A stretch of DNA of 6,349 nt from Pseudomonadota bacterium (GTDB lineage Bacteria > Pseudomonadota > Alphaproteobacteria > Rhizobiales > Tepidamorphaceae). The notes under the pieces are model-generated. The model was given only the letters and a program-made list of their open reading frames with translations, ran no database searches and was not told the DNA's origin. Where the stretch lies: contig JAEYRQ010000471.1 of the NCBI GenBank assembly GCA_023435545.1, forward strand, positions 1 through 6,349, read 5' to 3'. Made by a program: the position numbers and the translations under genes. How positions within the stretch are numbered: the stretch's first letter is position 1; every line of letters begins with the position of its first letter. This document shows positions 1 through 6,349 of this stretch, piece by piece.

Positions 1-862
1 ATTCCACCGTCTGCATGGCCGTCGCCACCGCCGCCTCGTCGACGGCGAACGGCAGGTATCGCAGCGCGGCGAACGCCGCGCCGGCGTTCTCCTTCTGGTG
101 CCGTCCCACGAGGCGCGGCATCGGCAAGTCCATCAGGCCGTGCTCGTCCTGATACACCAGACGGCCACGCTCCTCGCCGGAATGCCAGTCCTGTCCGGAG
201 ATCGACAGCGGCGCGGCGAGCCGGGCGGCGGCCCGCTCGATAACCTGCTCGACCGCACGCGGCTGGCGCGCCACCACGCACGGCACGCCGCGCTTGATGA
301 TGCCGGCCTTCTCCGCGGCGATCAGTTCGATCGTTTCGCCGAGATACTGGGCGTGGTCCATCGAGATCGGGGTGATGATCGTCGCGACCGGGTTGTCGAT
401 GACATTTGTCGCATCGAGCCGTCCTCCCAGACCGACCTCCAGCAGCAGCAGGTCGGCCGGATGACGCGAGAAGATCAGGAAGGCGGCCGCCGTGGTGATC
501 TCGAAGATGGTGATCGGCGCGCCGGCATTGGCCCGCTCGCACTCCTCCAGCGCCGCGGCGAGCTCGGCCTCCGCGACGAGCTTGCTGCCGTCCTCGCCGG
601 CCAGGCGAACCCGCTCGTGGAACCGCACCAGATGGGGCGAAGTATAAACATGCGCGCGACGGCCGGCGGCCTCCGTCATTGCCCTCAGATAGGCGGCCGT
701 CGACCCCTTGCCGTTGGTTCCCGCCACATGCACGACTGGCGGCAGCCGACGCTCGGGATTGCCCAGCGCGGCGAGGATCCGGTGCATCCGGTCGAGTGAC
801 AGGTCGATCTTGCGCGGATGCAGCGCAGCAAGTCGGTCGAGGATCAGGTCGGACGCGGCCAT
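1..862 (-). CDS. folC: Bifunctional dihydrofolate synthase / folylpolyglutamate synthase, 3' end cut by window
   Basis: FolC is a cytosolic Mur-ligase-type ATP-dependent enzyme. It adds L-glutamate to dihydropteroate, making dihydrofolate, and adds further glutamates to folates. I translated the frame by hand from the ATG at 862; it stays open for 287 codons to the window edge, against a usual family length of about 430, so the C-terminal domain is missing. Visible motifs are the ATP P-loop GTNGKGS (residues 48-54), the pterin-contacting loop TSPHLVRFHERVRL (from residue 74), EVGLGGRLDATN (142-153), SMDH (from 167) and EKAGIIK (184-190). The TSPHL loop resembles that of bifunctional FolC proteins, but dual activity is inferred. 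The start is supported by GAGG five bases upstream and by an N-terminus with the usual spacing to the P-loop. A GTG two codons earlier is possible. It follows accD after 69 bp and is probably cotranscribed with it. Confidence 0.95.
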   Translation of the reverse strand, partial: MAASDLILDRLAALHPRKIDLSLDRMHRILAALGNPERRLPPVVHVAGTNGKGSTAAYLRAMTEAAGRRAHVYTSPHLVRFHERVRLAGEDGSKLVAEAELAAALEECERANAGAPITIFEITTAAAFLIFSRHPADLLLLEVGLGGRLDATNVIDNPVATIITPISMDHAQYLGETIELIAAEKAGIIKRGVPCVVARQPRAVEQVIERAAARLAAPLSISGQDWHSGEERGRLVYQDEHGLMDLPMPRLVGRHQKENAGAAFAALRYLPFAVDEAAVATAMQTVE

Positions 863-867
863 TCGCA

Positions 868-871
868 CCTC
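868..871 (-). promoter_or_regulatory. folC ribosome binding site
   Basis: The minus strand reads GAGG here, five bases before the ATG at 862. This favours that ATG over the in-frame GTG at 868, whose initiation would cover the same bases. Confidence 0.55.
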
Positions 872-876
872 ATAGG

Positions 877-893
877 GTCCCGTGCGTCGGGAC
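877..893 (-). promoter_or_regulatory. Short perfect hairpin in the accD-folC spacer
   Basis: The minus-strand transcript reads GTCCCG, ACGCA, CGGGAC, a perfect six-base-pair GC-rich stem with a five-base loop. It ends five bases before the folC Shine-Dalgarno GAGG. No run of T follows, so it is not a standard intrinsic terminator. It could be an RNA processing or stability element, or modulate folC initiation. A stem this short can occur by chance in GC-rich DNA. Confidence 0.35.
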
Positions 894-931
894 GATATGC
901 GGGAAACGACGTCCCCGGTCGGGATCGGATG

Positions 932-1873
932 TCAGTCGGCGGCCTCGGCCAGCGGCGCGGGCAACGATCTCGTCTCGGCCGGAATGTCGGGCATGCCTGC
1001 CAGCGGGCGCTCCTCGGCCAGCGAGGGCGCCTTCAGCAGCAGCCGGCAGATGCGGCTGAGCGTCGCCCTCAGGTCGTGGCGATGCACCACCATGTCGACC
1101 ATGCCGTGCTTCAGGAGGTACTCGCTGCGCTGGAAGCCCGGCGGCAGCTTCTCGCGGATGGTCTGCTCGATGACGCGCGGACCCGCGAAGCCGATCAGGG
1201 CGCCGGGCTCGGCGATATGGACGTCGCCCAGCATCGCGTAGGACGCGGTCACGCCGCCGGTGGTGGGATGCGTCAGCACCACGATGTAGGGCAGCCGTGC
1301 CTCGCGCAGCTTCTGCACCGCAACCGTCGTACGCGGCATCTGCATCAGCGACAGGATGCCCTCCTGCATGCGCGCGCCGCCGGAGGCCGCAAACATGATA
1401 AAGGGCGTGCGCCGCTCGGCCGCCGTCTCCATGCCGGTGATCACTGCCTCGCCGGCTGCCATGCCGAGCGCGCCACCCATGAACTCGAAATTCTGGATGC
1501 CGACCGTGACCGGAAGGCCGTCGAGCGTGCCGTAGCAGACGCGCACCGCGTCACGCGCGCCAGTCTTGGTCCGCGCGTCCTTGACACGGTCGGAATAGCG
1601 GCGCTCGTCGCGGAACTTCAACGGGTCGGTCGGCACCTCGGGCGTCTCGATGTCGACGAACTCGCCATTGTCGAACAGGTGCTTCAGCCTGGCCTCGACC
1701 GGCATGCGCATGTGATGGCCGGAGCCGGGGATCACATGAAGGTTCGCCTCCAGATCGCGATGGAACACCATCTCGCCGGTCTCGGGGCACTTGACCCAGA
1801 GGTTCTCCGGCACCTCCCGCTTCTGCAGGAGCCCGCGGATCTTGGGACGGACGACGTTGTTGATCCAGTTCAC
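932..1873 (-). CDS. accD: Acetyl-CoA carboxylase, carboxyltransferase subunit beta
   Basis: AccD pairs with AccA (not in this window) as the cytosolic carboxyltransferase that moves the carboxyl group from carboxybiotin-BCCP to acetyl-CoA, giving malonyl-CoA for fatty acid synthesis. The 313-residue product has crotonase-fold carboxyltransferase motifs: [13 protein letters not shown] (131-143), SGGARMQEG (164-172), [14 protein letters not shown] (204-217) and [11 protein letters not shown] (228-238). The N-terminal zinc-ribbon region is present in outline, but of the four cysteine positions of the E. coli protein only Cys29 remains; the others are Thr32, Ile48 and Ser51. The start codon is GTG with AAGAGG eight bases upstream, and the N-terminus [12 protein letters not shown] is typical of alphaproteobacterial AccD. 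It begins 25 bp after trpA, so it probably shares the trp transcript, a common linkage in this group. The stop is TGA. Confidence 0.97.
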   Translation of the reverse strand: MNWINNVVRPKIRGLLQKREVPENLWVKCPETGEMVFHRDLEANLHVIPGSGHHMRMPVEARLKHLFDNGEFVDIETPEVPTDPLKFRDERRYSDRVKDARTKTGARDAVRVCYGTLDGLPVTVGIQNFEFMGGALGMAAGEAVITGMETAAERRTPFIMFAASGGARMQEGILSLMQMPRTTVAVQKLREARLPYIVVLTHPTTGGVTASYAMLGDVHIAEPGALIGFAGPRVIEQTIREKLPPGFQRSEYLLKHGMVDMVVHRHDLRATLSRICRLLLKAPSLAEERPLAGMPDIPAETRSLPAPLAEAAD

Positions 1874-1881
1874 AGGCAGAG

Positions 1882-1887
1882 CCTCTT
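1882..1887 (-). promoter_or_regulatory. accD ribosome binding site
   Basis: The minus strand reads AAGAGG, eight bases before the GTG at 1873. This supports initiation at that GTG. Confidence 0.6.
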
Positions 1888-1898
1888 CGTTCGGCCGC

Positions 1899-2737
1899 TC
1901 AGGCGGCGACGGTTCGGCCGGCGCGCACGCCGGCGGCCAGCCGCCCTACGAGTCCGGCCACCGCATCCACGGTGCCATCAGTAGCACGGCCGGCCTCGTC
2001 GAGCGAGCCGCGGACCTCCTCGACCAGTGCCGAGCCGACCACGACTGCATCGGCGCCCGCTGCAATGGCGGCGGCCTGCTCCGGCGTTTTGACCCCGAAA
2101 CCGACCGCCACCGGCAGCTCAGTGTGGCGCTTGATGCGGCCGACGGCGGCCGTCACCGCCGTCGCATCCGGCGCCCGGGTCCCGGTGATCCCGGTGATGG
2201 AGACGTAGTAGACGAACCCCGAGGTATTCAAGAGGACGCGCGGCAGACGCTTCTCGTCGGTGGTCGGCGTCGCGAGCCGGATGAAGTTCAGCCCGTGCTC
2301 CAGCGCCGGCAGGCAGAGTTCGTCGTCAGCCTCCGGCGGCAGGTCGACGACGATCAGCCCGTCGACGCCCGCCGCCTTCGCGTCGGCGAGGAAGGTCTCG
2401 GCGCCATAGGAGTAGATCGGGTTGAAGTAGCCCATCAGCACGATCGGCGTGTCGTCGTCTTCCTCGCGGAAGGCGCGGACCATGGCCAGCGTCCGGCGCA
2501 TGGTCTGGCCGGCCAGCAGCGCGCGGCGTCCGGACGCCTGGATCGCCGGACCGTCGGCCATCGGATCGGAGAACGGCATGCCGATCTCGATCACGTCGGC
2601 GCCTGCGCCTGGCAGCGCCTTCAGGATCGCCAGCGATGTGTCTGGATCGGGATCGCCGGCGGTGACGAAGGTGACGAGTCCCGCCCTGCCCTCGTCATGC
2701 AGCGCGGCGAAGCGGCGGTCGATGCGGGTCGAGGCAC

Positions 2738-2741
<4 letters not shown>
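1899..2741 (-). CDS. trpA: Tryptophan synthase alpha subunit
   Basis: TrpA cleaves indole-3-glycerol phosphate to indole and glyceraldehyde 3-phosphate and passes indole through a tunnel to TrpB in the cytosolic alpha2beta2 complex. The 280-residue TIM-barrel protein is close to the family length (about 270). The catalytic pair is visible as Glu52 in [10 protein letters not shown] and Asp63 in MADGPAIQ. Their spacing equals that of Glu49 and Asp60 in Salmonella TrpA. Other signatures are FVTAGDPD near the N-terminus, [10 protein letters not shown], and the phosphate-binding loop region [10 protein letters not shown] followed by VVVGSALVE. The start is GTG, and its GTGA overlaps the trpB TGA by 4 bp. 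The upstream Shine-Dalgarno is weak (only GGGG within the last trpB codons), which suggests reliance on translational coupling to trpB and equimolar subunit production. The stop is TGA. Confidence 0.97.
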
Positions 2742-3945
<1,204 letters not shown>

Positions 3946-3949
<4 letters not shown>

Positions 3950-4638
3950 GAAGCTTTCCTCCGGGTGGGCGCGCCGAGTGTCCCCTCGGCCTGCCGCACG
4001 GTCTTGACGAAGCGGGCGATTGCCGCCGGGTCCTTCTCGCCCAGCCAGGCCTCGACGCCCGAGGAGACGTCGACGCCGTCGGGTCTGGCGATGCTGATCG
4101 CCTCGGCGACCACATCGGCGTCGAGCCCTCCCGACAGCATGACGGGGCAGGCGAGGTCAAGCCCGGAGAGCAAACGCCAGTCGAAACGGATGCCGAGGCC
4201 GCCCGGCCTGGTCGCGGCGGCGGGCGCCTTGGCATCGAACAGTATACGGTCCGCCACACCGAGATAGGGTTCGACGACCGCCAGATCCGACGCCTCGCGG
4301 ACGGCGATCACCTTCATCGTCTCGACGTGATAGCGCGATTTCAGCACCGCGACCCGCTCCGGGCTCTCGCGGCCGTGCAGTTGTACGATGTCCGGACTGA
4401 GCACCTGGAAAATGGCGTCGAAGGTGATGTCGTCGGCATCGACCGTCAGCGACACGACCCGCGCCAGTCCGCGCGCCGGGGCAGCGAGCTCCGCCGCCCT
4501 CGCCGGTTCGACATGGCGCGGGCTCGGCGGGAAGAACACAAAGCCGAGCATGTCGGCTCCGGCCGCAAGCGAGGCGGTCACGGCCGCCTCGTCGCTCACT
4601 CCGCAGATCTTGACGTCGATATGCCCGCTGTCGGTCAC
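3946..4638 (-). CDS. trpF: Phosphoribosylanthranilate isomerase
   Basis: TrpF converts N-(5-phosphoribosyl)anthranilate to CdRP, the step before indole-glycerol-phosphate synthase in tryptophan synthesis. The 230-residue TIM-barrel protein shows DVKICG with the catalytic base Cys12, [12 protein letters not shown] (32-43), VQLHG (85-89), the likely general acid Asp135 in ILFDAK, LSGGL (168-172) and VDVSSGVE (189-196). I chose the GTG at 4638 because AGGAG lies nine bases upstream and KICG falls about ten residues from the start, as in the family. The same frame is open back to an ATG at 4884, but that would add 82 residues, overlap lapA and precede the barrel with low-complexity sequence. The gene ends in a 4-bp GTGA overlap with trpB. 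It follows a 128-bp leader with unusual complementarity to its own Shine-Dalgarno. Confidence 0.96.
3957..3962 (-). promoter_or_regulatory. trpB ribosome binding site
   Basis: The minus strand reads GGAGGA, seven bases before the trpB GTG at 3949 and inside the last codons of trpF. It is the strongest Shine-Dalgarno sequence in the window and fixes the GTG start. Confidence 0.8.
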
Positions 4639-4766
4639 GGGTCGGGGCTCCTGCCGGCTGGCGGCATCAGGGTTCAGGCGCGGCGATAGGTGCCATGGAA
4701 TTGCGGCAGGAGTCCATGCCGCTGCAGCCTTCGCAGAATCACGCACCAGTATGCGGGCGAACCGGT
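4639..4766 (-). promoter_or_regulatory. lapA-trpF intergenic leader with candidate Shine-Dalgarno-sequestering structure
   Basis: These 128 bases are the longest non-coding stretch in the window. On the transcript, CTCCTGCCG (4712 down to 4704) is perfectly complementary over nine bases to CGGCAGGAG (4656 down to 4648), which contains the trpF Shine-Dalgarno. The first segment can instead pair through TGCCGC with GCGGCA at 4722-4717, a six-base-pair stem with an eight-base loop. A third option pairs TGCCG (4666-4662) with CGGCA (4656-4652). These pairings exclude one another, as in translational switches. No T-tract or intrinsic terminator is visible, no Trp-rich leader peptide is present, and I could not identify a promoter. 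The structure is seen in the sequence; a regulatory role is inference. Confidence 0.4.
4648..4652 (-). promoter_or_regulatory. trpF ribosome binding site
   Basis: The minus strand reads AGGAG, nine bases before the GTG at 4638. It decides the trpF start against the long upstream open frame, and it lies inside the nine-base segment that can pair with 4704-4712. Confidence 0.7.
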
Positions 4767-5105
4767 CTATGGCCTCAGCGCCGGGAGCCTCGGTCCCGGG
4801 GCGGGCAGTTTCCGCTCGGCATCGCCGGCGCGGTTGCGCCAGCGCGCCGCCTCGTCCCGCGACAGCCTCGCGCGGCGTCGCCATTTCCCCTGGCTGAGCC
4901 AGGCCGCCGATCCGCCGACCAGAACCCCGACGAGCAGGCTGCCGAGGACCAGCAGGAACAGCGGGATGGAGAACGCGAGCGCGGCATCGCCCGAGCCGAA
5001 GGGATCGAGCGAAACGTTCACCGGTTCCCGGTTGGCCACCGAGAAAGCGATGATCAGCACCGCGAGCGGCAGTGCGACTAGGATCTGGACGAGGCGGTGC
5101 ATCAT
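4767..5105 (-). CDS. lapA: LapA-domain (DUF1049) small inner-membrane protein
   Basis: This is a small two-helix inner-membrane protein. From the ATG at 5105 it has 112 residues: a first hydrophobic helix (about 5-24), then the family's typical ANREPVNVSLDPF stretch, a second helix rich in Leu, Val and Gly (about 44-69), and a basic, charged tail (KWRRRARLSRDEAARWR) that is probably cytosolic. In E. coli, LapA works with LapB in controlling LpxC and lipopolysaccharide synthesis; that role is not shown for this protein, and no LapB is present here. I prefer the ATG at 5105 (or the adjacent 5102) because GGAGG lies 14 bases upstream and the protein then begins directly before the first helix. 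An ATG at 5129 would give 120 residues and a 14-bp overlap with ihfB, but has no visible Shine-Dalgarno. The gene starts 10 bp after ihfB and ends with TAG. Confidence 0.85.
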   Translation of the reverse strand: MMHRLVQILVALPLAVLIIAFSVANREPVNVSLDPFGSGDAALAFSIPLFLLVLGSLLVGVLVGGSAAWLSQGKWRRRARLSRDEAARWRNRAGDAERKLPAPGPRLPALRP

Positions 5106-5115
5106 CGCAGCGCGA

Positions 5116-5400
5116 TCAGCCTCCGCCATTCAGGCGTTCGCGCAGTTCCTTGCCGGTCTTGAAGAACGGGACGAACTTCTGGTCGACCTCGACCTTGGCA
5201 CCCGTGCGCGGGTTGCGCCCGGTGCGGGCAGGCCGGTCCTTCACCGAGAAGGCGCCGAATCCCCGAAGCTCAACCCTGTCGCCGCGCGCCAGTGCCGCGG
5301 TGATCTCGTCGAGAACTGTGTTCACGATCAACTCGACGTGACGCTGGTAGAGATGCGGATTTGTCTGCGCGATGCGCTGGACGAGTTCTGACTTGATCAT
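5116..5400 (-). CDS. ihfB: Integration host factor subunit beta
   Basis: IhfB pairs with IhfA (not in this window) to form IHF, a nucleoid protein that binds specific sites and bends DNA sharply, affecting transcription, replication and recombination. The 94-residue product is the standard length of the HU/IHF family. It begins [11 protein letters not shown], has the dimerisation helices in its first half, [21 protein letters not shown] in the DNA-binding saddle and beta arm (with the proline that intercalates in NPRTG), and ends with [15 protein letters not shown]. Those features fit the beta subunit better than HU. The ATG at 5400 is preceded by a G-rich GGGGG a few bases upstream. It lies 21 bp after sppA and 10 bp before the preferred lapA start, in a likely operon. 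An AT-rich IHF-like site 27-39 bp upstream could allow autoregulation. Confidence 0.96.
   Translation of the reverse strand: MIKSELVQRIAQTNPHLYQRHVELIVNTVLDEITAALARGDRVELRGFGAFSVKDRPARTGRNPRTGAKVEVDQKFVPFFKTGKELRERLNGGG
5120..5124 (-). promoter_or_regulatory. Probable lapA ribosome binding site
   Basis: The minus strand reads GGAGG across the last glycine codons of ihfB, 14 bases before the ATG at 5105. The spacing is long, but it is the only good Shine-Dalgarno near the possible lapA starts. Confidence 0.4.
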
Positions 5401-5421
5401 CTGGCCCCCGGATGATCCCTC

Positions 5422-6349
5422 TTATTCTTCAATATTTTGAGGCTGCCAGACCGATACCAGCCCGTCAAGTCCGCCGATCCGCACACCCTGCAATCGTCCC
5501 AACATTCCGGCCAGTTGATCCAGGCCCGCGAAGCGGGCGATCACCGCCGCCGTCTCGACCAGGCCGATGCCGCCGAAGGAGCCGTCGGACTTCCACTCGC
5601 GGATCTCGAGGTCGCGGTCGATGTCGTGAGTCGAGGCGAGATAGTCGCGCACCGCATCCTCGCCGCCGATCGCATCGATCAGACCGAGCTCGAGCGCCTG
5701 GCCTCCGGTGTAGATGCGCCCGTCGGACACGCGCCGCGCGGTCGCCATGTCCAAGTTGCGCCGCTCGGCAACGAGGCCGACGAACCATTCGAAGGAATCC
5801 AGCACCAGCGCCCTGATCGACGCGCGCGCCTCTTCGCTGGTCGGCTCGAAGGGATTCGGCTCCGCCTTCAGCGGACCGCTCTTTACGGTGTCGACCTCGA
5901 CCCCGATGTCGGAGAGGAGTTCGGTGACGTCCGCCCACTGGAACAACACGCCGATCGATCCGGTGATCGAGGTCCGGCGGGCGACAATGTGCTCCGCGGC
6001 AATCGCCGCCGCATAGCCGCCCGACGCCGCCACCGTGCCGATCTGCGCGACAACGGGCTTCTTGGCGGCGACCTTCCGCAACGCCTCGTAGAGTGCCTCC
6101 GACCCGGCCGTCGTGCCCCCGGGGCTGTCGATCGAGACGATCAGCGCTCGTGCGCTGTTCGATTTCTCGATCCGCTCCAGCAATTTCTGCAGATCGCGGT
6201 TCTCGATGATGACGCCGTCGATGGCGACGCGGGCGATGTGCGACTTGCGCGGGCCAATCTGGCTGCCCGGCATCGAGACGGCGAGCAGCGATATCAGCGC
6301 GACACCGGTCAGAACGAAGGCGGCGACCCGCCAGAACGAGAGTTTCCGG
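5422..6349 (-). CDS. sppA: Signal peptide peptidase SppA (protease IV family, short form), 5' end cut by window
   Basis: SppA is a membrane-anchored peptidase of family S49 that degrades signal peptides after their release from preproteins. The frame is open from the window edge to TAA at 5422, giving 308 visible residues. About 15-20 N-terminal residues are probably missing. The first visible stretch contains FWRVAAFVLTGVALISLLAV, a signal-anchor helix, so the internal ATG at 6273 is not the real start. Counting from that Met, the nucleophile is Ser84 in VAASGGYAAA and the general base is Lys136 in KSGPLKAEP. Their 52-residue spacing equals Ser147/Lys199 of B. subtilis SppA. SIDSPGGT at 47-54 forms the oxyanion region and GSIGVLFQ follows the nucleophile. 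This is the single-domain form, unlike the tandem-domain E. coli protein. Its last seven codons, including the stop, all end in A or T, unlike the rest of the gene. Confidence 0.95.
   Translation of the reverse strand, partial: RKLSFWRVAAFVLTGVALISLLAVSMPGSQIGPRKSHIARVAIDGVIIENRDLQKLLERIEKSNSARALIVSIDSPGGTTAGSEALYEALRKVAAKKPVVAQIGTVAASGGYAAAIAAEHIVARRTSITGSIGVLFQWADVTELLSDIGVEVDTVKSGPLKAEPNPFEPTSEEARASIRALVLDSFEWFVGLVAERRNLDMATARRVSDGRIYTGGQALELGLIDAIGGEDAVRDYLASTHDIDRDLEIREWKSDGSFGGIGLVETAAVIARFAGLDQLAGMLGRLQGVRIGGLDGLVSVWQPQNIEE
5427..5439 (-). promoter_or_regulatory. Candidate IHF-binding site upstream of ihfB
   Basis: The plus strand reads CTTCAATATTTTG, which has the TCAA-N4-TTG core of the E. 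coli IHF consensus WATCAANNNNTTR and mismatches only at its first two positions. It lies in a 20-base island (5421-5440) with 16 A/T bases, within otherwise very GC-rich DNA, 27-39 bp before the ihfB ATG. IHF autoregulates its own genes in E. coli, so a similar role is plausible but unproven. The strand is nominal, because the core is read on the plus strand. Confidence 0.35.

Noticed and set aside
98..799. Plus-strand open frame opposite folC
   Set aside because: The minus strand here encodes FolC with intact P-loop and ligase motifs; the plus-strand translation shows no domain.
4667..4717. Classic Trp leader peptide before trpF
   Set aside because: The small frame has no Trp codon and no following terminator hairpin with a T-tract.
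4703..4722. Intrinsic terminator between lapA and trpF
   Set aside because: The GCGGCA/TGCCGC stem is only six pairs and is followed by AATTCC, not a T-tract.
4639..4884. N-terminal extension of TrpF to an ATG at 4884
   Set aside because: It would overlap lapA, add 82 low-complexity residues before the barrel, and ignore the GTG at 4638 with AGGAG nine bases upstream.
5106..5129. LapA start at the ATG at 5129
   Set aside because: It overlaps ihfB, has no visible Shine-Dalgarno, and adds charged residues before the first membrane helix. It cannot be fully excluded.
5463..5468. TTGACG as a -35 element for an ihfB promoter on the minus strand
   Set aside because: No acceptable -10 lies 16-18 bases downstream; the nearest AT-rich hexamer is about 24 bases away, and the bases code for conserved-looking SppA sequence.
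6271..6273. SppA start at the internal ATG at 6273
   Set aside because: The frame continues upstream through a clear signal-anchor helix to the window edge.

Overview
This GC-rich window (roughly two-thirds G+C by eye) holds eight protein genes, all on the minus strand and packed head to tail. In transcription order, from high to low coordinate, they are sppA (5' end missing), ihfB, lapA, trpF, trpB, trpA, accD and folC (3' end missing). The gene order sppA-ihfB-lapA-trpFBA-accD-folC, the alphaproteobacterial-type AccD without its zinc cysteines, and the base composition point to an alphaproteobacterium, most likely of the Hyphomicrobiales (Rhizobiales). I cannot name a genus from this sequence.

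Right part (4767-6349): SppA, a membrane-anchored serine/lysine signal peptide peptidase, is followed 21 bp later by the beta subunit of integration host factor. A small two-helix LapA-domain membrane protein comes next. The last codons of sppA form an AT-rich island with an IHF-like site just upstream of ihfB, which may be an autoregulatory element.

Middle part (1899-4766): a 128-bp leader, the longest gap in the window, precedes trpF. It contains a nine-base segment complementary to the trpF Shine-Dalgarno region and a competing hairpin partner for that segment. Next come trpF, trpB and trpA, which encode the late tryptophan steps: phosphoribosylanthranilate isomerase and the two subunits of tryptophan synthase. 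They are joined by two identical 4-bp GTGA overlaps that suggest translational coupling. The trpE, trpG, trpD and trpC genes are not here, which fits the split trp genes of alphaproteobacteria.

Left part (1-1873): accD encodes the beta subunit of the acetyl-CoA carboxylase carboxyltransferase and starts 25 bp after trpA. After a 69-bp spacer with a short perfect hairpin comes folC, a dihydrofolate/folylpolyglutamate synthase. TrpF, TrpB, TrpA and AccD all use GTG starts.

I see no RNA gene, mobile element, CRISPR array, phage gene, convincing promoter or intrinsic terminator. The plus-strand open frames are antisense shadows of the GC-rich genes. This is a conserved housekeeping region. The points that merit checking are in the leaders and in a few altered active-site or metal-site residues, not in an unknown multigene system.
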